NCBI GenBank assembly: GCA_039029315.1 | Contig: JBCCGK010000006.1 | Coordinates: 118,595 to 182,594, forward strand | Direction: 5' to 3' | DNA length: 64,000 bases | From: JBCCCJ01 sp039029315 | GTDB taxonomy: Bacteria; Bacteroidota; Bacteroidia; J057 | In this document: positions 36,836 to 44,285 of the stretch, one piece after another | Layout: the number at the start of each line of letters is the position of its first letter | Numbering within the stretch: the first letter of the stretch is position 1 | Program-made: the position numbers and the translations under genes | The notes under the pieces: generated by a model | The model's database searches: none | What the model was told of the DNA's origin: nothing | What the model saw: only the letters and a program-made list of their open reading frames with translations

Positions 36836-37123
36836 TATCCAGTAGCCGAATGTAATCTTTGTCTGCTGTACCAGATTTCGATGAATTCGAAGAGTACGAT
36901 TCTGGCCTCTTTTGCAACAAAAACAGCCCCAGATTAAGAGAGCAAATATTGCAAAGATTTGTCCATAAGATGGCAAAGTCTTGCAATTTTGAACCAGGAA
37001 CATTACATTGACAAGAAACCAATACACTGAAAATCAACACCTTGGAAAATTCATCAGGACCGACTACATATCATCTGAAGTGGTCCAACACTTTGGGAGA
37101 AGTTCAAACAACCATATTTTATT

Positions 37124-39115
37124 ATGAAACGCATAATAATAGCCTTGCTTCTTTTTCTGTTATCCGTTTTACCTATTTATTCTCAAGTCAATTTAAACGC
37201 TGATAGTCTGTGGAAGGTGTGGAATAATCCTGCCTTAGACGCTAGCGATAGATACCAAGCAATAAAAAAACTGGCATGGGATAAATACATACCAGAAAAA
37301 TCTGATACCTGTCTTCTTATTGCTAATTTAATAAAGGAAGAAGGTCGAAGAGAAGAAGTGCTCCAGTGGCAAATAGATGGAATACGTCTTGAAGGAATAT
37401 ATTACGCTATTAAATACAATTATAAGCAGGCAATAATTGCCTTTAAAAAAACAATCCGTTTAGAAAAACAGCATGGTAAAACAGATCATTCATGGGAGTA
37501 TTTAATTCTTGGACGTCTTTTCGGAGATTTAGGAGATTTTCCGAAGTCAATTGAGTACACTTCTAAAGCGCTTGATATTTACAAGGAAACAAATAATTTC
37601 CGTGGTGAGATCAGTGCTATAAACAACCTTGCTATGATCTATCTGAAATTTGGTGATGTCGCCAAAGCTGAAGTAAAGGCAAAGACTTCCCTTTTGCTTT
37701 GTAATAGTTATGAAATAGGAAAATCAGAGGAGTTGAGAATTATGACGTCATTAACGATGGGAGAAGTTTTGTTGGCAAAAGGGGAGTATGAACAATCATT
37801 GGAATATTTTAGGAAAGCACTGAGTATAAATAAAGACTTAATTGAGCATAAAGCTCCTCAAATGTATGGATTTATGGGTGAGGCATTGCAAAAGCTAGGT
37901 AAATGGCAAGATGCAGAAAAACACATAAACAAAGGTATCGGATTATATACAAAGTCTAATAATAAGACGAGTTTGGCCACTAACCTCACTTTTCTTGGGA
38001 ATTTGAAAATCGAAATGGGATTGTATGCTGAGGCAGTCGATTTATGTAAACGAAGCCTGGAGATCGCAGAGGAAATCAATTTAGTGGTTGAGAACAATGC
38101 AGCTTGTGCCTGTCTGTTCAAAGCGTACAGGGAAAAAGGCGAACTCGAGAACGCTATCAAATACCAAGCGCTTTTTAGTCAAACAAAGGACTCTATCTTT
38201 AGTACTGAAAAAATCAAGGCTATTACGTCTCAGGAACTCAACTTCCTGCATGAGAAAGAATTGCTACAACTCAACCATCTTAGGATTGATGAAAAGAAAC
38301 AAGCGCGTATTCAGCTACAAAAGACGATTATCATTTCCATTGCAATTCTCAGCTTCCTCATAATTGTCTCCCTGATCTATTTCAATGTTATTACCCGAAA
38401 AAGGAAAAATGAGATGAGCAGGAAAAATGATGAGCTTGAAAAATATATTGCTTCCAATATACGTCTTCAGGAATTTGCCCACATCGTTTCCCATGATTTG
38501 AAAGCCCCACTTCGGATAATTCATGGATTCTCAACCCTTCTCAAAAAACATCTTAAAAACAATAATGATGAAACGATAGAAGAATACCTGGGATTCATTA
38601 CCTCAAATATTAGTAATATGCAATCACTGATTGATGGGATCTTAAATTATTCTAGTTTGACCAATGAAGGGGAGCATCATGAGAGAATTTTGCCTGAGGC
38701 TATTATCGAAGACCTGAAAAGAAATTACCAAGAAAATGACAATGTGAGAGTCGAGTATGATCGCCTCCCTGAAATCACAGGTAACAAAACCCAGATATAC
38801 CAATTGTTCCAAAATCTTATAGATAATAGCATAAAATACAATGATAAGATGCTCAAAAAAGTAGAAATCGACGCAACTATTGATAGTGAGCATATTGTCT
38901 TCCGTGTGAAGGATAATGGAATAGGGATTTCACAATCCAACCAAAAGAAGATATTCGAGATGTTTAATCGACTTCATAGTCAAGAAGAGTATAGTGGCAC
39001 AGGTATCGGTTTGGCCACCTGCAAAAAGATTGTGGAACTTCATAAGGGCGAAATTTGGGTTGAAAGTGAAAAAGGGGTTGGAAGCACCTTTAATTTTTCT
39101 CTCAGTTACAACTAG
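37124..39115 (+). CDS. TPR-containing sensor histidine kinase
   Basis: A 663-aa sensor kinase. Signal peptide MKRIIIALLLFLLSVLPIYS; residues about 30-370 are tetratricopeptide repeats in the periplasm (GDFPKSIEYTSKALDIYKET, AEKHINKGIGLYTKSNN); one membrane helix at about 399-422 (IIISIAILSFLIIVSLIYF); dimerisation box FAHIVSHDLKAPLRIIHGF with His near residue 456; then a HATPase domain with N-box NLIDNSIKYND, G1 DNGIGIS and G2 GTGIGLATCKKIVE. No receiver domain is fused and no response regulator lies beside it. The gene is clearly richer in A and T than its neighbours and lies between an IS66 relic and an inverted-repeat remnant, so acquisition by transfer is likely. Confidence 0.92.
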   Translation: MKRIIIALLLFLLSVLPIYSQVNLNADSLWKVWNNPALDASDRYQAIKKLAWDKYIPEKSDTCLLIANLIKEEGRREEVLQWQIDGIRLEGIYYAIKYNYKQAIIAFKKTIRLEKQHGKTDHSWEYLILGRLFGDLGDFPKSIEYTSKALDIYKETNNFRGEISAINNLAMIYLKFGDVAKAEVKAKTSLLLCNSYEIGKSEELRIMTSLTMGEVLLAKGEYEQSLEYFRKALSINKDLIEHKAPQMYGFMGEALQKLGKWQDAEKHINKGIGLYTKSNNKTSLATNLTFLGNLKIEMGLYAEAVDLCKRSLEIAEEINLVVENNAACACLFKAYREKGELENAIKYQALFSQTKDSIFSTEKIKAITSQELNFLHEKELLQLNHLRIDEKKQARIQLQKTIIISIAILSFLIIVSLIYFNVITRKRKNEMSRKNDELEKYIASNIRLQEFAHIVSHDLKAPLRIIHGFSTLLKKHLKNNNDETIEEYLGFITSNISNMQSLIDGILNYSSLTNEGEHHERILPEAIIEDLKRNYQENDNVRVEYDRLPEITGNKTQIYQLFQNLIDNSIKYNDKMLKKVEIDATIDSEHIVFRVKDNGIGISQSNQKKIFEMFNRLHSQEEYSGTGIGLATCKKIVELHKGEIWVESEKGVGSTFNFSLSYN

Positions 39116-39172
39116 ATTATCTTTTGAATACCTTTGTCTCTTGTGTGCAACATATATTTTGGGAATTGACAA

Positions 39173-39500
39173 GTTTGACTTTGGCCATTTTAAACAAAAT
39201 AATCCCTCATTCCAGCCTGTAGTTGGTTTTTTTTAAATAAATGAACTTCGCCATTTTGGGGTGATGTTGATTTATTCTAGCTAAGTGGACACATATATAT
39301 TTGATCATCATCTTCCACCCTCCCGCTCTCCCGCTAGCGGGAAACATCAGTCCACAAGGCCAGGAATCAACGATTTCCTACTTTGGAGGCAGGGGGAGAA
39401 ATAGAATAAGCATAGGTAAATATGGCCACCTACTTCATTGAAAAATGGCAGGTGAGGTCTTGATAGGAGATTGAGTTTCCCATTTTGGCCAAAGTCAAAC
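39173..39500. repeat. Inverted-repeat pair, possible insertion-element remnant
   Basis: The 15-base sequence GTTTGACTTTGGCCA at 39173-39187 recurs inverted and perfectly at 39486-39500, 298 bases apart. Near each arm are related words (CCATTTTGG, then AAGTGGACA or AGGTGGACA), recalling the multiple terminal repeats of IS21-like elements. No transposase remains. The rest of 39116-39713 carries no gene that I can support. Confidence 0.4.
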
Positions 39501-39713
39501 TGAGTAGGTGGACAAAAGAAATCAGACAGAATGAAATGCCATGTGAGCGCCAGCGAAACATCTTACAACTCTGCCTACCAAGACATTGCTAGATTTTACA
39601 ATTGTCTATGACAACTCGGATTTGCCCTGGCTCAGACCTCATAGGTTTCGCTCAGGCTGTCAAAACCCTTGCGCATATCCGTTGGGTCGCGGTAGAGATA
39701 ATTCTGATGTGAA

Positions 39714-39869
39714 CTACCGAGACTCAGTATCCTCCTGCCCCACAAAGGGCCTGTAGATAAGAAAGATCAGGATAATGGAAAAAGTAAAGGCGGCTACCAA
39801 CGCCAACACTGTGTCCCCATTAGGCGCATTTGATACCCAGAGAATGGTTCTCCAGATGCTAAAGAGCAG
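39714..39869 (-). CDS. Possible small membrane protein overlapping the end of the lipoprotein gene
   Basis: In the minus strand a frame of about 50 codons runs from CTG 39869 (or GTG 39809) to TAG at 39716-39714. It encodes a strong membrane helix, LALVAAFTFSIILIFLIYRP, with a charged tail VGQEDTESR. It overlaps the last codons of the neighbouring lipoprotein gene in another frame. No ATG is available, so either a non-ATG start or a frameshift joining it to the lipoprotein frame is required. The clean helix-plus-tail architecture is the only support. Confidence 0.22.
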   Translation of the reverse strand: MLFSIWRTILWVSNAPNGDTVLALVAAFTFSIILIFLIYRPFVGQEDTESR

Positions 39870-40125
39870 GCTTATTGTTTAACTGCTCTGCCCATAGAGA
39901 GATAAATAGTTTGGAGGAAGGAGTTTCCTCCAGTTGTGGAAATACTTCACGTTCAAATACGAATTCTGGAGAATAGGGCCTGGATATGTAGGCTGTTTGA
40001 GATGGTTCCAAGACCTGGAGTAGATGCTCAAAGGAAGTGGATAGATCCGGGAAGGGACAAAACTGGTCACAAGCAATAAGGCACATGATCACGCTGAGAA
40101 TGCAAGGAATAATTTTCCAATTCAT
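39859..40125 (-). CDS. Small putative lipoprotein
   Basis: An 88-aa protein starting MNWKIIPCILSVIMCLIAC, a textbook lipobox (LIAC) with the lipid cysteine at residue 19; a second ATG three codons upstream is equally possible. The mature 70 residues (FPDLSTSFEHLLQVLE, VFPQLEETPSSKLFISLWAEQ) belong to no family I recognise. It lies 190 bases downstream of the Ig-like lipoprotein gene on the same strand. The frame directly after it encodes a membrane helix in a different register, so it may be the 5' part of a frameshifted longer gene. Confidence 0.5.
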   Translation of the reverse strand: MNWKIIPCILSVIMCLIACDQFCPFPDLSTSFEHLLQVLEPSQTAYISRPYSPEFVFEREVFPQLEETPSSKLFISLWAEQLNNKPAL

Positions 40126-40315
40126 GGAGGGCATAGGTATTGTGTATTGCTCAGCCGGTGCATTGCGTGCAAAAACAAGACGTGGAAAGAGGAAAGATTA
40201 CATTTTTACTTTTCCCCCTACTGTAAGTAGCATTTTCTACCCTCCTTCTTATCCACAAACATTTCACTAATTCACCCTAAGGATACCGACCGTTCTTACT
40301 GGAGTTCTTCAATTT

Positions 40316-42106
40316 TTATCGATTCCGCTCTTCCGGCTTTTCCTCCCCTATTCTGCCAGGTCCTCCAGGTCCTTCCAATGGGGGCTCCCCTGCCCCAATG
40401 GATGTGGAAGAGGTGTCAGGGGCAATAATCGGAGGGGGTGGCTTGAGTTGCATCTCGATAGTATGTTCTTCAAATTCCCAATTGGCCTTGATACTGATCG
40501 TTTCCCCATGTTCATAGATTTTTTCAGGCAATCGCGGGGGAAAGATCTGTCCGGGAGACCAAACCTGGTTGCTATCGACATCCTGTACGATGTGAAATCC
40601 ATAATCTCCCGGCTTAAGCAAAGTAAAATGAAAACTGGTATCGAAAACGGTCTCCACAACAGACTCCCCACTCATCAGGCGCAGAATGATGGGCAATTGC
40701 CAGGTCGAATCCAGCTTGACTGCTCCTTTGATCTCTCCAAACTCTTCTGGATCAAACCAGGTTAGATTGAACGTACTGTCCTTGATAATGGAGTCTTCTG
40801 GCTGACGCAGTTGACCATTGACACGTAAGACAAATGGCATGGCTGAATCGGGAAGCGGTTGGGGCTGTATCCGTACCCGAAACGCATCGATTTCCATGGA
40901 ATAGGGAATCTGTTTTCTGTTAGAATCGGTTCGTGCAGTATCTGTCAGAACAATCAAACTGCTATCCTCCAGATTCAGTTTGCGCATGGTGAGAAATTCC
41001 CAGGCCTGAGCGGCCATCAGAAGCTTGGGGGTTTCCAATAAGGGCTCAAATTGCTCTCTCTCCCTGCTAGGGTCGATTCGCAGAATTGAGTCTGACACAT
41101 TCCACAAACTATCACTGATTCCCTGAAAATGCAGATTGCTGTACAGGGCCTGCGGGCGGGTCATGTGGATCAGGAGTTCAGGATCTTTGTGCCGATACCA
41201 GGAGAAGTCTGTTAGTTCGACGCTATCCTGGTTCAGCGTATCGGTCAGGATCAGACTCAGGGTATCCAGTCGTAGATTCTCACTAAATCTGCATGCCAGG
41301 GTACTATCGTTCAACCAATCATAGTCCTGAATTCTCGGGGAAATCGCATTGGGAAAAAACGCATGCAATCGAACGGTTGCCAAATTGGTCGAGTCATCCG
41401 GGAAGACAATCAGGGTATCTGAGGCAATGGCTACCAGTTCATTCGGGACACTATAAGAATTCGATTGGTCAGCATCCTTGATGGCCAGAATCCTGAAGGG
41501 TGCATTTCTCAGGTATTGAAGAGAGAATCGGCCCTCTTCATCTGCTTTGGTCAGGTATGCCGGTCTCTGTCCCATAAAGTCATTGTTGATCGCGCTGTCC
41601 ACATCAAAGAGCATAACTGTCATGTCCTTGACACCTTTTCCCAGGCGAGGGGACTGAATTTTCCCCTTGAGTTCCATGCTATCCAGCACATCTCCCGTAC
41701 TGAATGCCAAAGTATAGGCTTTCTCTATGGGATTGCTTTCAGAATTGTCTTTGATCTCTGTCAGGGTGATGACATAGGTGGTATTGGGCCGAAGGTCTTC
41801 CTCGAATTTGATTTTGAAGCGTTTGTAGCTATCTGCCAGAACGATTTTGGGACGCCGAATGAAAGGGGAAACAAAGATCTCCTTGTCATATGTCGGCTTG
41901 CGAATGGGTTCATTGAACCAGAATCTAACTTCATCGCCCTCATAATTCAGGGTCCCACTTGCTGGGCTGCTTCGAACAACTTCCGGTGGAACCTCATCTC
42001 TGGGACCTCCAGTCGGAGACAAGGGCTTGGCACAGCTAAAAACGATGATCCCGAGCAGGGCCCATCCTCCAATTCGCTTCCAGTATCTTCTCTGTTGGTT
42101 TGTCAT
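40316..42106 (-). CDS. Ig-like-domain lipoprotein
   Basis: A 596-aa lipoprotein: hydrophobic segment WALLGIIVFSC with the lipid cysteine, then AKPLSPTGGPRDEVPPEVVRSSPASGT. That opening and the segment YEGDEVRFWFNEPIRKPTYDKEIFVSP are characteristic of a Bacteroidota family with an N-terminal SbsA-type Ig-like (Big_5) domain (LRPNTTYVITLTEIKDNSESNP, AYTLAFSTGD). The middle is made of beta-sandwich-like repeats; the tail is proline-rich and disordered (PPPPIIAPDTSSTSIG). ATG 42106 overlaps the stop of the upstream gene as ATGA, so the two are translationally coupled. Function unknown; outer-membrane anchoring is expected. Confidence 0.8.
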   Translation of the reverse strand: MTNQQRRYWKRIGGWALLGIIVFSCAKPLSPTGGPRDEVPPEVVRSSPASGTLNYEGDEVRFWFNEPIRKPTYDKEIFVSPFIRRPKIVLADSYKRFKIKFEEDLRPNTTYVITLTEIKDNSESNPIEKAYTLAFSTGDVLDSMELKGKIQSPRLGKGVKDMTVMLFDVDSAINNDFMGQRPAYLTKADEEGRFSLQYLRNAPFRILAIKDADQSNSYSVPNELVAIASDTLIVFPDDSTNLATVRLHAFFPNAISPRIQDYDWLNDSTLACRFSENLRLDTLSLILTDTLNQDSVELTDFSWYRHKDPELLIHMTRPQALYSNLHFQGISDSLWNVSDSILRIDPSREREQFEPLLETPKLLMAAQAWEFLTMRKLNLEDSSLIVLTDTARTDSNRKQIPYSMEIDAFRVRIQPQPLPDSAMPFVLRVNGQLRQPEDSIIKDSTFNLTWFDPEEFGEIKGAVKLDSTWQLPIILRLMSGESVVETVFDTSFHFTLLKPGDYGFHIVQDVDSNQVWSPGQIFPPRLPEKIYEHGETISIKANWEFEEHTIEMQLKPPPPIIAPDTSSTSIGAGEPPLEGPGGPGRIGEEKPEERNR

Positions 42107-42609
42107 CTGCTTCGAAAATAGAACAAAGTTATCATCCCTCCTATACTGCCAACAATCATGGCCATTGGCATTCCCCATTTGGCTCTGCGGGTAGGATTCT
42201 CCCCGCGCAGGGGCTTGGGACTCTGGTGATAGATTTGATGAATCGCCTTCGGGGTCAAGGTATCCTGAAAACTGAGTGTTTCACTTCTCAAGACAGAATC
42301 CTCTACCTGAATGCTGAGTTCCAATCGCCTGAGCAATTGGTTCTTGTCTGTCGGCCTATATAGAATCTCCGCAAATCCGATGGTCAGTCGGGCAGACGAA
42401 GAAGAATCAAGTTGAATGCTAGGGACAAAATTGTCTATCTGCTGTCCCTCGACCTGTGAATATGGCCCAGGATGCTCAGAAAGATAGGTTTGAAGAAGTT
42501 GTTGATACACCTCTCCATTATGCGGTTGGGCACATAAGATGAAGAAACTACTTCCAAAGAGAAGAAGGCCTAACAGTTGCACACGGAGACACAGAACTAC
42601 AGAAATCAT
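42103..42609 (-). CDS. Membrane-anchored protein of unknown function coupled to the Ig-like lipoprotein
   Basis: A 168-aa protein. ATG 42609 begins a signal sequence (LRVQLLGLLLFGSSFFILC, cleavage near AQ), and the C-terminus has a second hydrophobic segment (WGMPMAMIVGSIGGMITLFYF) ending in RSR, giving a periplasmic domain anchored by a C-terminal helix. The mature part has GEVYQQLLQTYLSEHPGPYS and a strand-rich centre (SARLTIGFAEILY, RRLELSIQVED). No known family. It overlaps the next gene by four bases and starts 11 bases after the zinc-ribbon gene, so the three form an operon. Confidence 0.65.
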   Translation of the reverse strand: MISVVLCLRVQLLGLLLFGSSFFILCAQPHNGEVYQQLLQTYLSEHPGPYSQVEGQQIDNFVPSIQLDSSSSARLTIGFAEILYRPTDKNQLLRRLELSIQVEDSVLRSETLSFQDTLTPKAIHQIYHQSPKPLRGENPTRRAKWGMPMAMIVGSIGGMITLFYFRSR

Positions 42610-42620
42610 GTGATTGACAA

Positions 42621-43160
42621 TTACCTCTTTCCTGTTGTTGCTCCTTGCCGGAGAGGTCCAGTATATTTCCACATGCCCAAATATCCCCATCCCAGGACTG
42701 GCAAAAATAATAAGCTGCTAATCATTGCATTTGCTCCAAGAAAAAAAGCCATCATCGGTGCCATGAGCAGGACGAAGAAGAACAACAAATGAATCAGGAA
42801 TTGACGTTTGAATCGATCCAGGGCATTCTGAAATGGAACAAGAAATTCATCCACACCAGATATATAGGTTTCCAGCCACTTCCTGTTCTTGCCTAATGGT
42901 GCCAGACTATTCAGGTTGGGTTGTATGGAACGCAGATAGCCCAATGCGTGTGGAGTCTGAGAAAGTGCCAGAAGATCCTCCTGAAGTTGTTTCAGTTGGG
43001 GCTGTATGGTCTGTTGAATGAGGTGCAACTCCTGATCGCTGAACATAGTCAGCTGACAGGAGTTGCATCTTTGGGATTCGAATATCGGATTCTCCACATA
43101 ACAGTGTGGACAGGAGATGGTCGAGAGGGTCGGAACATCCATGATTTCAGCAGAACTCAT
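42621..43160 (-). CDS. Zinc-ribbon membrane protein
   Basis: A 179-aa protein with an N-terminal zinc ribbon (CPHC at residues 17-20, CNSC at 32-35), a helical linker with leucine/glutamine-rich segments (IQPQLKQLQEDLLALS), and two C-terminal membrane helices (FLIHLLFFFVLLMAPMMAFFL and MISSLLFLPVLGWGYLGMW). ATG 43160 is used; the upstream extension begins with TTG. The architecture is that of cytoplasmic zinc-ribbon, membrane-tethered proteins of unknown role. First gene of the three-gene operon leading to the Ig-like lipoprotein. Confidence 0.65.
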   Translation of the reverse strand: MSSAEIMDVPTLSTISCPHCYVENPIFESQRCNSCQLTMFSDQELHLIQQTIQPQLKQLQEDLLALSQTPHALGYLRSIQPNLNSLAPLGKNRKWLETYISGVDEFLVPFQNALDRFKRQFLIHLLFFFVLLMAPMMAFFLGANAMISSLLFLPVLGWGYLGMWKYTGPLRQGATTGKR

Positions 43161-43296
43161 GGATACAAACTTCGCCAATCGTCAGACAAGGATCAAGTAG
43201 ATCAAAGACTGGATTTGCCCTGTACCCGTTGATCTTCCGCAAGGTCCCTGGCTCTCCGGAAGAAGCAGAGGACGAAAGGACAAATAGCACCCATTC

Positions 43297-44040
43297 CTAG
43301 CCAGCCAATTCCACCACCACCTTCTGTGCCATGTAGGCAGTCGGGTAAAGTCTCTTCATATGCTTGTCGATATCACTGACAGTCACACGTCCGTCCTTGT
43401 CTTCATCCAAGCCTGAATTTTGCCGATATGACTGGCCAGGAGAGGCATACAGCGTATAACAATAGTCCTGCCCTCTTGCTTTTGGATACAGGATTGCCAG
43501 ATAAAAATCTGTCAGTGATTGATATTCGCCATATCTTTCCCGCACATTTTGCATATAGAGGTATACATATTCCAGTTGCTGGACAGCGGTCATGCGCTTG
43601 AGTCTTTCGATCGACACATTCAATTCCAAAGCTGTTCCAGGCATAAATTGGATCAATCCAGTTGCACCGCTTCCTTTGTGATTCAGGATGCCCGGATCGA
43701 ATCCGGACTCGGCATACATCACTGCCATCATCCATTCGGGCGGCACTGACAGCATACGACTGATTTCCTTGACCTTGGTTGCAAAGGCATCTGCATCTCC
43801 CACTTTCATGGAAGCTTTGTCGATGAGATACAGCTCCGGTTGTGCATTCACCTTATGAATGACAGATTCGGTGCCTTGTTCCGGGTTCCATAACTGGTGC
43901 GTGGCAATGTTGCTGCCGACGACCAACATAACCAGCATACTGGCTTGTCTGATTTTTTTAGGGATCGCTACTGGAAAAGGAATCATTAGGTAGCGCTTGT
44001 CCCTCCTCACAGGTGTTTGGGGGCCTTTTCGTTTCATCAT
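43297..44040 (-). CDS. Lytic transglycosylase (SLT domain) with a terminal EF-hand
   Basis: A 247-aa murein-cleaving enzyme that breaks the MurNAc-GlcNAc bond. Near the N-terminus a basic stretch is followed by a signal-anchor (ASMLVMLVVGSNIA, about 34-47). The SLT motif is MAVMYAESGFDPGILN with catalytic Glu at 111, then GATGLIQFMPGTA and the family tyrosine region YLAILYP. Residues about 213-228 (LDEDKDGRVTVSDIDKH) form a calcium-binding EF-hand loop fused to the lyase, an uncommon addition that could make activity or localisation calcium-dependent. Upstream lies a cluster of six TTAGCA/TGCTAA boxes. Confidence 0.87.
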   Translation of the reverse strand: MMKRKGPQTPVRRDKRYLMIPFPVAIPKKIRQASMLVMLVVGSNIATHQLWNPEQGTESVIHKVNAQPELYLIDKASMKVGDADAFATKVKEISRMLSVPPEWMMAVMYAESGFDPGILNHKGSGATGLIQFMPGTALELNVSIERLKRMTAVQQLEYVYLYMQNVRERYGEYQSLTDFYLAILYPKARGQDYCYTLYASPGQSYRQNSGLDEDKDGRVTVSDIDKHMKRLYPTAYMAQKVVVELAG

Positions 44041-44050
44041 GCTCCGATTT

Positions 44051-44161
44051 TGCTAAAAACATACGTAAATTCTGCTAACGACATTTGAATTATTAGCAAT
44101 AATGCTAAAATTATTTACAAAATCAAGGCCAAATTAGCGGCAAATGTCAACTTTTTTAGCA
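44051..44161 (-). promoter_or_regulatory. Six phased TTAGCA/TGCTAA boxes upstream of the lytic transglycosylase
   Basis: TGCTAA occurs at 44051, 44073 and 44103; TTAGC(A) at 44093, 44134 and 44156. The pair at 44093-44108 is a perfect palindrome with spacer ATAA. Start-to-start steps are 22, 20, 10, 31 and 22 bases, near multiples of one helical turn. The cluster begins 11 bases before the transglycosylase ATG and occupies half of its 245-base upstream gap. Confidence 0.45.
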
Positions 44162-44285
44162 AACAGGTGTTATTCCTCTCATTCAGAGGAAGATAGAGCA
44201 ATCAGAAAGCTGCACGCTTGAGGAAGTGAGAGGAGAAGGGGGCAGCTATTACGTTCGCTGCCCAGGTATATATTCGTCGGTGAGT

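Noticed and set aside
36480..37040. 186-codon minus-strand frame as an intact gene
   Set aside because: Only its middle matches IS66 transposase, the match continues in another frame, and the N-terminal part is featureless; annotated as a relic instead.
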